This document shows positions 35,907-47,272 of a DNA stretch of 64,000 nucleotides, one piece after another; the first letter of the stretch is position 1; every line of letters starts with the position of its first letter. Made by a program: the position numbers and the translations under genes. Under the pieces are notes generated by a model that was not told the DNA's origin, did no database searches, and saw only the letters and a program-made list of their open reading frames with translations. Origin of the DNA: Lindgomyces ingoldianus (Eukaryota; Ascomycota; Dothideomycetes; Pleosporales; Lindgomycetaceae); assembly GCF_010093535.1 (NCBI RefSeq), contig NW_022985164.1, forward strand, positions 822,869 to 886,868, written 5' to 3'.

Positions 35907-36195
35907 TGTAACGATCCTCATGAATCGTTCCATCTCGGGCGTCCCGGAACCTCCGGAAGGCCCCTGTATCGGCCCCGACCCCGACCTGGCCCCGACCCCT
36001 GCTGTTACCCCTATTCCCTCATGTATTTAGTCGCACCTTGCCCCCGTAGCTAGGTCGGTAGTTTTCTGATATCCTTTTGTACAAGGCCTATAGGTGTTAA
36101 TGGCATTCCCAGGTTCCGAGTCCCCACGCACTCCCATATGCCTCTGAGTGGATTCCCACCGCATTCGGACCCATTGTCTTGCCTGTGCCGTTACA
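35907..36195 (+). mobile_element. Solo LTR J, unmutated
   Basis: 289 bp from TGTAACGATCC to GCCGTTACA, flanked by the 5-bp duplication CATCT (35902-35906, 36196-36200). GC-rich with intact CCCCGACCCCGACC runs, so little or no RIP. No internal region is attached, so it is a solo LTR left by recombination between two LTRs. Confidence 0.85.
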
Positions 36196-36370
36196 CATCT
36201 AGCTTAAGCTTAAGCTCTACTTGTAACACTATGTTACGATCAGGCTTAACCTTAGCCGCTTGCAGCTATATCAGACTAGAATAGACAAAGAACAATCACC
36301 TAGATGCAGCAAGGGACAGAAGAAAGAAGTAGCATGTATATAAGCAGTAACAAATCTCTGCCTTAGAGGG

Positions 36371-36657
36371 TGTAACAGCGCAGTCAAGACAACAAGTCCG
36401 AATGCGGTGTGAATCCACTCAGAGGCATATAGGAGTGCGTGGAGACTTAGAAACCTAGGAATTCCATTAACACTTATAGGCCTTGTACAAAGGATATTAG
36501 AAAACTATTAAGCTAGCTAAAGAGAGAGGTGCGACTAAATACTTAGGGGAATAGGGGTACAGCAGGGGCTAGGGCAGGGTTGGGGCAGATTCAAGAACCC
36601 TTTAGATATTAGTTTGTTAGGCAACCTAAGATGGAACAATTTAAGCACATTGTTACA
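36371..36657 (-). mobile_element. Solo LTR J2, inverted and mutated copy
   Basis: 287 bp, the reverse complement of J with many C-to-T and G-to-A differences. Flanks are GAGGG and AAGGG, a duplication with one G-to-A change. With J it forms an inverted pair about 175 bp apart. The intervening 36201-36370 is unclassified and includes TGTTACGATCAGGC, possibly the end of another LTR. Confidence 0.75.
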
Positions 36658-36783
36658 AAGGGTAGCGATTTGTCTAATTTGTTTACCTAGACCCTAACTA
36701 TTTAAAGTCTAAATAAAATGCGTTAGATAAGAGTAGGTTAGCCTATCTTTGTGTATATTATACACTTTTATTTTAACACACTA

Positions 36784-38654
36784 ACGTACTTCATAGGCGA
36801 GTTGCTCACACACCTAAGTTGCTTACTTTTACTAAGACCCTACTACACTACTTTTTCTACACTAATGCATTTCTAACAACACTACTTAAATGTGTTAAAG
36901 GAATGTTAGATGTAGCTTACACTTTAGGCTCTTAAATAAAATGTAACACTTTCTAACTAACATGCTGCAGCTATTTATAAAGTCTTTTAAAAAATAATAA
37001 GTAACTAACACACTAGACAACTTTTCTAAGCTAATTATATAGCTAACTTATAAAAGCTAGATAATAATAAAAAGTAAGTAATTATTTAGCACATACTTAA
37101 GCTAAATGTGTAAGGATTTCCCTCTTAGCTAGTAGCTGTAGCTAATATAGCTAATTCTTTACACACTAAGCATAATATAAGCTATGTTAGTATAAACTAG
37201 CTTAATATATTTATTAAGTGTTACTTAAAGCTTAAAGTAAAGTTTAAGTGTAAGTATAACTATAAAAAAGCTTTTTATAAAAATTTTATAGTAATTTAAA
37301 GCTAGTTTAACTTTATAAAAAATATTAAAGCTAAGTATAGTATTTAGAATAATAACATATACAACTTTAATAAAATAGGGTTTATAATAGGCTAGATATC
37401 TACTAGAGCAGTTATTATAAGTTTAGAGAAATAAGAACAGCTAAAAGCAGTCTAGCTAGGTAACTAGAAGTAAACAATAGCTATTTAAGGCATTAATGCT
37501 AAAAAGTAAGCTATTCTGCTTTTTATTATTTTTTAAGGTAGTAACTACTTTTTAAACTAGTAAAAAAAAAAAAATTTACTTTAAGATTAAGTTATTATAA
37601 TTTTTAAGCGCAGCTAGACTACTAATTAGCTTAGTCTAGACTAGTTAAAGCACTTTAACATATATATAAAAAAGTGTACTGTTAGTAGCTACTGTCTGCT
37701 AGTTATTAATAGCTATAAAAGCTATAACTTACTTTATTTTTAGTAATACTATAAAAATAATAAAATTATTTTTATTTATATACTTTTTTACTTATTACAC
37801 CTTTTATAGCTACTTAATGTAGGTTGTTTTACTTTTTTAAAGAAAGCATATAAGCGCTAAGCTAAAAACCTTATACATAACTAGATTACTTATATTATAA
37901 AAATAAAGTTCCTACTATGCTTTAAAGTAGCCTATAATGCTATAATTACTTTTAGTAATATCTAAAAAAGGTTTTAAAGCGCTAGATTAGTTCCTTTTAA
38001 CTTATAATAAGTTATAACTTAATAGGCTTTAATGTAAAGTTACGCACTTTATTACTACTACTACCTATATATAACAAGCTCTAGCAGTTGTAAACTCTAA
38101 GTAATACTTTAAAACTTAGGTTATAATTAATGCTTATAAAAATAAAAATTTAGAAGCATATAAATAGTTTACTAACTTTTATAGTTAAGGCATTTAAAAA
38201 AGTCTTAAAGAGGGTAGTAATAATTACACATAAGCTAGTATTAGTGTAATAAGAAATTACTAAGCTTTAAGTAGCTAATAAAGCTGCTACATAACATAAA
38301 TTGCATAAAAGAAAGTAGATTAAAGTAAAAAAGACCTTAATAATTTAAAAAAGCCTACACTTAACAGCTTTAAAGAAGTTTAGGGCGCGCAGTAATAGAA
38401 AGAAGGTAAAGAAGTAGGTGCAAGCTAAAGTAAGTAAGCTATCCTAAAGGCGCTACAGACAGTGCAATTAGACTAGGCATAACGCGCAAACATGTAAGCA
38501 AGAAGCAGAAGTAGTATCTAAATAATATTCTAGGCTGTACTATACTATATAGTGCCAGAGCAGGTTGTTATAGGCCATAATAGAGTTTGTTAGGGTGGGG
38601 TCTTGGCAAAAGTGAGCAACTCGGGTGTGTGAGCGACTCGCCCATGAAGTACGT
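36784..38654 (+). mobile_element. Fot1/pogo family A, copy A5
   Basis: 1871 bp, ACGTACTTCATAGGC to GCCCATGAAGTACGT, TA at 36782-36783 and 38655-38656. It is the only uninterrupted plus-strand copy in the window. The transposase frame is visible but closed by stops (TAG for CAG and TGG, TAA for CAA). The last 70 bp are unmutated and meet gene space at 38657. Confidence 0.9.
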
Positions 38655-38656
38655 TA

Positions 38657-38915
38657 TAGTACAATTTACTAGGCAAAGAGAGAAACTATCAAACAGTTAG
38701 AGTTGAGAAGGCTGAAGGAGTTGAATGAAGTAGCGTTGAGTTCGGGGAATAAATGTTAGTGATGATTTGTTTTTAAGAACAGTTTATCTGTGAGTCTAAT
38801 AACTCCTGAGTTTGAAGCTTTAATTGAAGCAAGACTCATATCAAAGTGAGTCTTGAATTAGAAGTTACGATTACCGCCACATTACGGGATTATCCCACTC
38901 TACCCAATATCCCTC
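38657..38915. other. Short intergenic stretch between copy A5 and the Vps62-like gene
   Basis: GC-normal; likely the 3' UTR of the Vps62-like gene. Confidence 0.5.
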
Positions 38916-40272
38916 TCATCTCTCCAACTCTCCAAGATCTTTCGGAACCAATATCGTTCGTAAAATACACTCCTGGCCATTATCTGGACACACATTCGAC
39001 CGATTCAATTGCTTATCTGCCGGTCCCGTCGGCCCACTCGCATATTTTGCCTGCCCGAACACTTTCACCTGTCTCTTATCACTGGTTGGGTACTCCTGAT
39101 CTCCCCACCTGCCATTAAAATACAACCAATTCACCGGCGTGGTGCCGGTTGTATCATACGGTGTAAATGAATTGCCGCTAGGCGTATAAGAGTAGTGGTA
39201 AGAAGAAAGTAGCGGGTCCCAGAGCGTCCCTTTGTCGGTATGATCTTCGAGGAAGCCAGCTGGGAGATTGAGGTTGGGGATAGTGTGGTCATGTGTCCCG
39301 GAGATGGCGTAGTTGGCGTGAGAGCCGTTGGCAGAGTAGACGATGGGGCGCAGACCTGATTTTTCGACGACCGAGTATTTGAAGGCTTCGCCATTGCTGT
39401 GTTGGGAGTACCAGATATATTGTGGTACCCCGCTTGAAAAGCGTATCATGTTGTGTTCCCTGCATTAATTATCAGTTGCGCAGAGGTCTTAGAGATAGCC
39501 GGTGTTGAGTGTGGAACATACCAATCGCCCACGTGGTTCCCTGATTGGCGTTGGTGTCTTTGAGTCTCAATGTCTGTGAATGTTTGCGGTACGGACTTAC
39601 CAAACTGTAGGCTCTTAATACCAGCAACGATTCCGCCCCAATTGTAGGCATAAAAGTACATGTAGAAAGCATCCACATTACCGCTACCCTTGTCATTAAC
39701 AATGACTGCTGCAGTCACGGCATTGTTCGTCTTTCCAGAGCCGTCTAGTTTTACTCCTCTCAGCCAGGCAGGGCTCTTGGTGATGTCGTCTTTCGATGTG
39801 AGATAGACATCTTGACTCAGCGTGTTGAGACTGTTGAGATCAAGTGGGTTCGCGACATTAGCAACCGGGGAAAAGTTTATTTCGGGAATGGTGTTTGAGA
39901 CCTGCGCCCGAATGTCCGATGGGAAGTATTGCTCTCCGGAATAGAGGTAAACGAGTGGTGCTAGGGCAATGTTAGGATTTGAGACACGGATTTTCGTAAT
40001 CCTTTTCAGGCGAGACAGACGAAACAGAGAGATGAGTGGTAGATATTGGAAGTTTAGTTAGGCGTAAGATCCGGCGGGAAGGCCTTACTACTAAGTTCTC
40101 GATCTCTTCCTGAATATTAAGAAATTAGGAGAACCACGGGAAAATAATATTTACCATAATTGAGAACGTAATCCGGAACACCAGTGGGTGCTTGTCGCTG
40201 TTGAAGCTTTGGGAGAGCTGTCGCGGGAACGACAAGTGTTGCCGCAACAGAGAGGAGTGGGAAGAAGTGCAT
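38916..40272 (-). CDS. Vps62-like (DUF946 family) secreted protein
   Basis: Four exons: 40272-40155, 39960-39601, 39540-39522 and 39459-38916, giving 1041 nt in frame (346 residues). Residues 1-20 are a signal peptide (MHFFPLLSVAATLVVPATAL). The mature part starts DYVLNYAPLVYLYSGEQYFP, then YAYNWGG, then NHVGDWEHNMIRF spanning exons 2-4, then NGSHANYA and DHTDKGTLWDPLLS, and TPVNWLYFNGRWGDQEYP. These are the family blocks of Vps62-type proteins. The molecular role is not well established; the yeast name comes from vacuolar sorting screens. Exon 3 is only 19 nt; the first intron, 194 bp, is long for this region. The start ATG at 40272 is the one that opens the signal peptide. Confidence 0.88.
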
Positions 40273-40401
40273 GGCGTGAAGCTTTCGAGGGGAGTGCAAG
40301 GCAATGATAAAAATTATGACGATGCAGAGTTCTGCTACAATAAATAACGAAACTTGTGAAGACACCCACTACAGCGATGTGACGATGGCAGAACCTCAAC
40401 C

Positions 40402-40407
40402 TTATAC
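40402..40407 (-). promoter_or_regulatory. TATA-like box of the Vps62-like gene
   Basis: TATAAG on the minus strand about 130 bp upstream of the start codon. Weak evidence by position and motif only. Confidence 0.35.
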
Positions 40408-41128
40408 ATTTCAACGCAATAAACCAGGATACCCAGTAAACTCCTAACAACTGCACCCGCTGATCATATTCACAGCATCAGCTGCTTGACTAGGGTTCAG
40501 AGCCATCCTGGATACACCTCTCCGTTCCCCTCACACGTCCCAGACGGACATGCACGGTAACCGCCTGCGCTCATTCGCGGCACGCATGATGGACCAAGTT
40601 CATTCACCTGCTGCATTCCGGCAGGGTCCAGGGGAGAAATATGCAGTGATCGAATGAGGAAGTTGAAAGGTCGGTGGCGTCGTGGCTAAGTGCGAGTGTG
40701 GTGGGGTTCTGAATGCTGCCGAGCTAGGCAGGAGCAAGTAGCGGGAAATGGTTGGGTTGGCAGGGGCTAAATGATGCTGACTGGCTAGAACTAAATTAAT
40801 TTGCAGCACCGTATGCGTGAACGGAGCCGCCTTGATTGGTACATGCCGACCACAAATGTCGATTTCTGATCCAGAGACTCGAGATTCAGAGCATGTGATA
40901 GCAAACTGGAAATGAATCATCGCCTGCCACCCCCTAGGAGAAAAGCCAGCGAACTACTCGCTCTCATGTCACTTTACCTTCCCATCAACAAATTTGGTAC
41001 ACAATCGGTCGAGCATCCATCATGCTGCACTTGTCCGGCTTGGACACAGAGAGAGTGCAGATCCGCAGCGATCAACCCCCAAAGCGGAAGTCAGACTCTA
41101 CAATGCAGAGCCAAAAGGGGAATGTTGC
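40408..41128. other. Intergenic region
   Basis: GC-normal. Frames of 92-106 codons on either strand lack family motifs and are low-complexity or Pro/Ser-rich. I see no gene here. Confidence 0.5.
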
Positions 41129-42236
41129 TCAATATAACAGCTGCTTCTTGGTCCTTTCTGAATCTTGACGCTCTTCAGTTCCACTACTGAGCAATCCCCG
41201 GTTACGCAGCTGCTCAACTGGATTGTTTGGTTCACTCGGTTGTTGCTGTCTCGTTCCTTCAGCTGATCTCGCACTAATCGTAGAGTCTATCAAAGCAGAC
41301 TCCATGTCGTTGGTGTTGGTCCGTGTGCTAGCTACTGAGCGCTCGTAGTCTTTCTCTCCTGCGTACACGAAGCCACTAGAAAAGACATAGGTGAACAGGC
41401 CAACAGTCCCAACACTGAGATACGTAATGGCAATCTAGTTCGGATCAGCTATCTCGTTCTTCTAGCAATTCCTTTTTGACCTAACCTTAGAACGATTACT
41501 CCATGGGTCATTTCGAATGAATGGCGTACAAACGTACACGGTCAGACCGCTTAAGAAAGTGCACCAGGCGTAGCTCATCGTCATGCTTGGAAATTGCCAT
41601 ATGAAGAGCATGATCCAGTGATTAATTCCCGGTCGTTTCTTATACCGCAGAATAACGCGACGCATACGCTTAAGCTCTATTTCCGGGAGAGAAGAGTTGA
41701 GCTGGTCTTTGTTTGGTAGGTCGTCAAGAATGGATTTGGTCTGGATGGAGGTAATTACTGCCCAGATGGAGCAAATGAGCGAAGAAAACCAGAGCGCGTC
41801 AGCAGCCCAGATGGGGTTCTCGAATTTCGACCAAGAAAGCGTGGCGAGGGTTGCACCAGCACAGAATGATGCCTAGAGCTGTTCAGTTTCATGACTTAAA
41901 GCGACTGGGGAAAGGAGGTTAGAGAGAAAGTCAGAGTAAGTGCATAGGGGAGAGCACGGTCAAATTAGTAGGGCTACTAATACTAACAGCAACTTGAACG
42001 GACTGCAGCTCTTGATATTTATCCGCCTTCCAATCCTTCACCCTCGCGACCAGTAGTTTTCGATCGCCATCCGCAGCTCGGATATCCCTGAGAGGCTTCC
42101 AAGTGTACAATTTGAACGTACGCCGGTAGGGAGCAGTAAAAATCACAAGAATGACTTGCGTTATGAACACAATCCAGCTGGTCTTGTGCGTAATGTCCTT
42201 CGAGGTCGGCGCCCTCGTGCTTGGACCGTTAGACAT
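41129..42236 (-). CDS. Fungal integral membrane protein, unknown function
   Basis: Three exons (42236-41988, 41872-41486, 41434-41129) join in frame to 313 residues. Donors are GTTAGT and GTTAGG; both acceptors are CTAG. About four hydrophobic segments are visible: residues 19-37 (WIVFITQVILVIFTAPY), about 103-122, about 166-195 and about 213-235. The C-terminal tail is hydrophilic and Ser/Thr/Gln-rich. I recognise no enzyme or transporter motif. It is transcribed away from the GNAT gene, with 731 bp between the start codons. Confidence 0.75.
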
Positions 42237-42967
42237 TATGAAGAACCCTCTAAATTATGGCACGAACGGTTGTTGATAAGCAGGTATGCGATGTGGCTTG
42301 CTTCCTACGCCGTGGGTGAGGGTTGCCGGAAGAGAGGAGTGTGCTTGCGGTGATGTGGAGATTTTTGTCAGTGAAGTGCTTGTATTGGCTTGTGCGCCGC
42401 GTGGCTGCATCGTGGCTTCCTCAATCCAGATCCAAATAGTTGACTGAGTCCGTGACGTGGAGCAGAGAACCTTTCATACATCCAAAGCGACCCATAGTCT
42501 GTCATGCGGTCAATCCTGTGACCGGTCCACCAGCGAATTCAGGGTCGTACAGGCCTTAGTTTAATCTCCGTAGTAATGCACATCAAGGGCGCAAATTTGT
42601 AATGCTTCGCAATGCCGCGGAGGAATACTGCAAGCGACTCTAGAGGAAACCTCAGCGGCCTCTTCTAGAAGACAGAATTTATAAGGAGAGAACTCCGAAG
42701 CCAGGTCCGAGATTAGTCAGCCACCCAAAGGGAGTTTGAATGGCCCGAATGAGGACTAGGGCTGCAGAAGATACTCCGATGGTTGAAGGCTTGCACTTCC
42801 CTGATGTTGAAGTCTTGAATCCGCTTCATTTATTTACGAATGCCTGAGTGGCGTGTGTTTTAGAAAGGGATAGCTATTGAGTCATCGAAACGAATATATA
42901 CATCTTCCTTCCAGTGGATCCTCATTGTACAATTGCTCTTCTCTGGACGCACGACAATCTCTCAGCC
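42237..42967. other. Divergent promoter region
   Basis: Shared 5' region of the membrane-protein gene (-) and the GNAT gene (+). A TATATA run ends at about 42900, some 70 bp before the GNAT start. No other motif seen. Confidence 0.45.
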
Positions 42968-43492
42968 ATGGACGCCCCGGAGTATATCATTCTTCCGCAC
43001 ACCCCTAGCGCTCAAGACTATCATGATCTCAGGAAGATCGCCAATCTCACTCCTCCGCCGATGGAAGCGGTCTCCAAAGCTCTTGCCAACTCCTTCGTGT
43101 GTTTCTCAGCCTTCGAGCGCAAAGACATGCTCGACGACACAACGCCTAGTCCTGGGCAACATGTAATTGCCATGGGACGATTACTCGGCGATGGAGCGTT
43201 GTTCCTGCAGCTCTGCGACATTGCCGTCCATCCCGATCACCAGAGGAAAGGCCTCGGAAAGCGCATCATGAAAGAGGTTATCAACTATGTAGACAAGAAT
43301 GCACCGCACGCCTACGTGAGTCTCATCGCAGAACCATTGGGGCAGAAGCTATATTCGCAATTCGGATTCGAAGACGTCAAGCCAAGCGCGGGAATGTATC
43401 GATGCTTGCGAATTCAGAACAACCCCGAGTTCAAGAGGATGAGAGAGGCCAAAGGCGAGGCGATGATCCGTGGCACAGGACAGAGGTCGTGA
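42968..43492 (+). CDS. GNAT family N-acetyltransferase
   Basis: 174 residues from ATG at 42968, in a good context (CAGCCATGG); an in-frame ATG at 42914 would add 18 residues and is less likely. The acetyl-CoA binding motif A is clear: LCDIAVHPDHQRKGLGKRIM, with the QRKGLG loop, at about residues 84-103. It is followed by the motif B region YVSLIAEPLGQKLYSQFGFE, with the typical FGF turn. N-terminal residues QDYHDLRKIAN fit the alpha-1 helix. It transfers acetyl from acetyl-CoA to an amine; the substrate is unknown. No intron, no targeting signal. Confidence 0.9.
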   Translation: MDAPEYIILPHTPSAQDYHDLRKIANLTPPPMEAVSKALANSFVCFSAFERKDMLDDTTPSPGQHVIAMGRLLGDGALFLQLCDIAVHPDHQRKGLGKRIMKEVINYVDKNAPHAYVSLIAEPLGQKLYSQFGFEDVKPSAGMYRCLRIQNNPEFKRMREAKGEAMIRGTGQRS

Positions 43493-43703
43493 GAAGGCTA
43501 TGTCGAGATGAAGGGAGAGTGGGAGGTGGAGGCGGAGGTGGAGGTATCGGCCATTCACCGAGACACTATGATGCACGGGCCTAATTATCACATCATGTTC
43601 GAAACCACAGCTGGGTCTAGTCACCGTCACAGGCCACTCTCTCCTACTTGTTTTATGCTTGAGCCAGACAACATTTGTTGTAGTGTGTGCACATGACACT
43701 CCG

Positions 43704-46282
43704 ATGATGATGCCAGCTGTTCGCAGCTCCACTATTGAGCCCTCAGATGGCCCCAGTGCCCCGCTGTCCGTAAGTCGACAGTTCGCGGCAGCCTGGTAGC
43801 TGCCAACATGTCCTTTCGGGCTATCTTTTTCAGCCATACTAACGCGCATTATTCAGCTTGAATCCCTTCCCGACGAGCTTCTGCAACTTGTCGTAGTCTC
43901 GCTCTCCAGCGGCGACCTCAAGAACCTTGCCCTCGTCTCAAAATGCACCTACTCGCACGCAATAGCCCCTCTCTGGCAGAATGTCTGTCTCATCGACACG
44001 TGGAAGCTCCATCTGAACGAGAAAACACGCGGCGTGTGGACAGATCGGGGGCAGGGAGAGCCAGACGAGCACGACGACACCCCAATCATACAGAAACTTT
44101 ACGTTCTGGCCCGGTAGGTCGCCCTTGCCTTATTCAGTTTGTGCGTGCTAACATGGAACGAAGGAACCCGTTCATTGCGTCCAAGGTCCGAGTCCTGACC
44201 CATCGCTGCCACCTTCCCACCCCCAGTATTTATGGTGAACTCCCTCGCATGTATTTCAATGGCCCCAATCTCTCCCGAGACGAACGTCTGCACAAGCTCC
44301 TTCGGTTAGCAATACAGAACTTGGTCAACGTCCACACCCTCCGCATCATTTTCGGCCATCTACATGTAACTACGGGACTTTTGGAGGGATTCTTCGATCC
44401 TGTGCGGCCCCGGCGCATACCACTTCGCAAACTCTGGCTCGAAAGCTGCTCTCCTTTGGGTGCAGCTCTCGCTTTTGAAGGGCCTGCCCGCACTCCGAAT
44501 GGATTGGAGAGTGTTCGCATCCGCCGGTTGAGGTTTGAATCTTTCGATGAGGAGACTATGCGCGTGATGAAAGGCTGGGAATGGAGATTGGGTCGTGGTG
44601 GGAGCATTGCCCGTCTCCACAATGGCGCTGGGGGCTTCTATTCGTCCACAGTCGAGTTTAGTGGAGATAATCGTTCATCACCCCTTCAGAAATTCACTTC
44701 AGATCAGCTATACGCCAAGGCAAAGGAGCTCGACGATGAGATCTGGCAAGGCTTGCCGGAAGTTGAGAAATTCATCCATAAAGAGAATGAGCCTGCACAT
44801 TCACTGAGGGCACCTTCTACGACGCCGCTTCTACACGTCCTGGATATATCTGCTTCGAGCTTGACTAAGTTAAATCTAGATTGGATTCTCTGGCGCAAGG
44901 CTGAAGACGAATCTGCGGATGCCCTCGCTGTTACAATATTAAATAGCCTGTCGAAGCTAAGGTTTCCCAACTTACGCGCCTTCCAAGTCCGCAATGCCGT
45001 AGTCGCCCCAACTAGATTGCCTTACGACATGTATCTTCTCGATTCTGGCATTCATGGAACTCCGTTCTTGGACTTCCTCGAGGCTCATCGAAAGATTCAG
45101 TGCTTAGCTTGGCCTCTCGACAGGTTCTACTCCCATGCCAAGTCATCACAGGAGATCTTAATCCGAGCCTGCAAGCTAGTTGCACATTTCGGGAACATGC
45201 TAATTGATCTCCGTTTAGATTGTTACTACTGCAGAGGAGAGACTTTCACAGACGATAGTGTCGGTCTGGAGGAGGAGCAAGAACGCATACGTCGAAGGCG
45301 ATTTATCAGTGAATTCGCCCCTTACTTGACCAAAGTCGAGCAGATCAAGCTAGAAGGTGGCATACCACGAGACGAGAAACGCGAGATTCTCCGAGCGTTA
45401 CACTATTGTCCTCTGAAGAAAATTGTCCTCATCGGCGTATCCTTCCCTGTTGGAAATACATGGGGCTTCCATGGCGAAGATTTGAAGGAAGGCGACGACT
45501 GGGAGTCCGATACTGACTCACACAGCCATCTCGAGGAAGAAGACAAAGCAGGCATTCTCTGCACCTATGCCACACGCCCCACAGTCATCGAAAACTTCAA
45601 ATTCACCCCCTCATTTGGATGGCCATCAGGAGTACCATTCCTCCACACAATCGCAGCCCACCACGCTTCGACCATAACCGAGCTCAAAATTTGTGGATAC
45701 TCGGGCTCTCCAATTCTCTCAAGCCCTACACCCATCACAAGACCACTCTTGTACAATCTTCGCTGCTTTCACAATCTAAAGCAGCTCGTCATATCCATAT
45801 GGCTTCCAACTATGTTTGAAGGTCGGAGACGTGATGAAGACATCATACAGTCGTGGATGGACACGCGTTCACCGTCATCCACGGCCCTCGTCGTCGTCAC
45901 GCCCCCTTCATCCCCAACACCCCCACCTGTGGTCGCCCCAACTACCATCCCCGATGCCCCCTCCCCCGCTGCCCGCCCCCAAGAATTCAACCGTTGGGCT
46001 GTCTGTCTCAAAACCCGCTACGCGCCTTCCGCACTCGCATACCGTGTTGCTGGAGATATTGCTCCGCATCTTAGCAACACTGCTAAAGAGCGCAAAGGTG
46101 GGGTGAGAGTTCGAGCTAGTTTCTGTCTTGGGAGATGGGTTGACGAGAGGAGGCTTAGTGATATATTTGATTTAGACATCAGAATTGGGAAAGGTGGGCA
46201 AGTGCTTGAGTTTGTGGGACCGAGGGAGGAGGGCGAGAAGGGGAGGTGGTGGGATAAACTAGAGTCGAGGAGGTGGTTTTAG
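43704..46282 (+). CDS. F-box protein
   Basis: Three exons: 43704-43769, 43857-44113 and 44164-46282, in frame, 813 residues. Intron 1 has GTAAGT, a perfect TACTAAC branch site and TTCAG; intron 2 has GTAGGT, GCTAAC and GAAG. Exon 2 starts with the F-box, LESLPDELLQLVVVSLSSGD followed by LKNLALVSK and IAPLWQNV (residues 23 to about 65). The rest has weak leucine-rich character (LRKLWLESC, LRIIFGHL, LLHVLDISASSLTKLNLD) without a second named domain. There is an acidic patch (EGDDWESDTDSHSHLEEED) and a Pro-rich stretch near the C-terminus. F-box proteins recruit substrates to SCF ubiquitin ligases; the target is unknown. The first exon matters because the F-box lies upstream of the long open frame. 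Confidence 0.82.
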
Positions 46283-47272
46283 TGAATCACCCGGCTCTAG
46301 GTAAGGGACATGTGCTTCATTATAGCCATGTGCAGTTTCCTAGCTTCATGTTGTTTTGGTGGGAGGGCTGTTGGAGGTCAATTTCACTACGGCGTAGACT
46401 TAAGGGGTTTGAGGGTTTGAAGGTTATTGTAATGGGATTATTCATGCGCATCGGTTATAGTGGCGGCTTTCTGTTTTCTGCCTTAAATTTGCGCGGACGG
46501 CGCAGTACACAATAATCCCGAACGCAATTGTACGATGCAGTTAGTGTATGGTGCAATGGCTTTTATGAAACTAATAATTTACTGTAGTACATTCAAATTT
46601 GGTTTCAATACCCCGAATATCTTTGCATGGAAGCCAACAAGAGACAAAGAATTACAAAACGGAAAACCCCAGATGACATCATGTCACCCAAAATTCCCCA
46701 AAAAAAATTTGCAAAAGGAAAACCTTCCGAAGGGGAGGAACAGGTGGCGTCCCCAGAAGTGTTTTGATGGGGTCTGTCTTTTTTCAGATATTAAGCGCTT
46801 CCTAGCTCTACAGTCGAACTGGTGTCCTCGGCTGTAACGGTGAAGTCAATTTAGGGGAGGAAGACAACTTCATTATTTCACTTGAGAACGCCTGCTCTCG
46901 TCTTACTGTTGTGGGTTTTAAGAATTTAGAATATTATCGAGTCATGGTTAGAGAGGGGCTTTTGGTGGGTGAAGAAGGTGTGTTTGTATTGTTGGTCGGG
47001 CTAACATGGATGAAAGACGCGGCTTTTGTCAATCCAACAACCATTGTTCCATGAAGTTGTTCATCGTTGTCCATAGGAAGTAGATAGCGAAACAAGAAAG
47101 CTTCATAGAGTGTTAGAACATAGAAACGGGTATCTCACTAACATTATCAGTCCACTCTTATTCCTCCTACCTACATCATGCTTCCTTCACAATGCGTGCG
47201 TAGAGCCCATCGGACGTTCCATCCGCGATGCTGCCGTTGGTTTAACACCTGCTTCTCCGCTCCACCAACAAA
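46283..47272. other. Intergenic region between convergent genes
   Basis: Holds the 3' ends of the F-box gene (+) and the RING/chromo-like gene (-). Small frames without family features. Confidence 0.5.

Noticed and set aside
43508..43584. Gly/Glu-rich frame after the GNAT gene
   Set aside because: A simple GGAGGTGGAGGC-type repeat in the 3' flank, not a coding unit.
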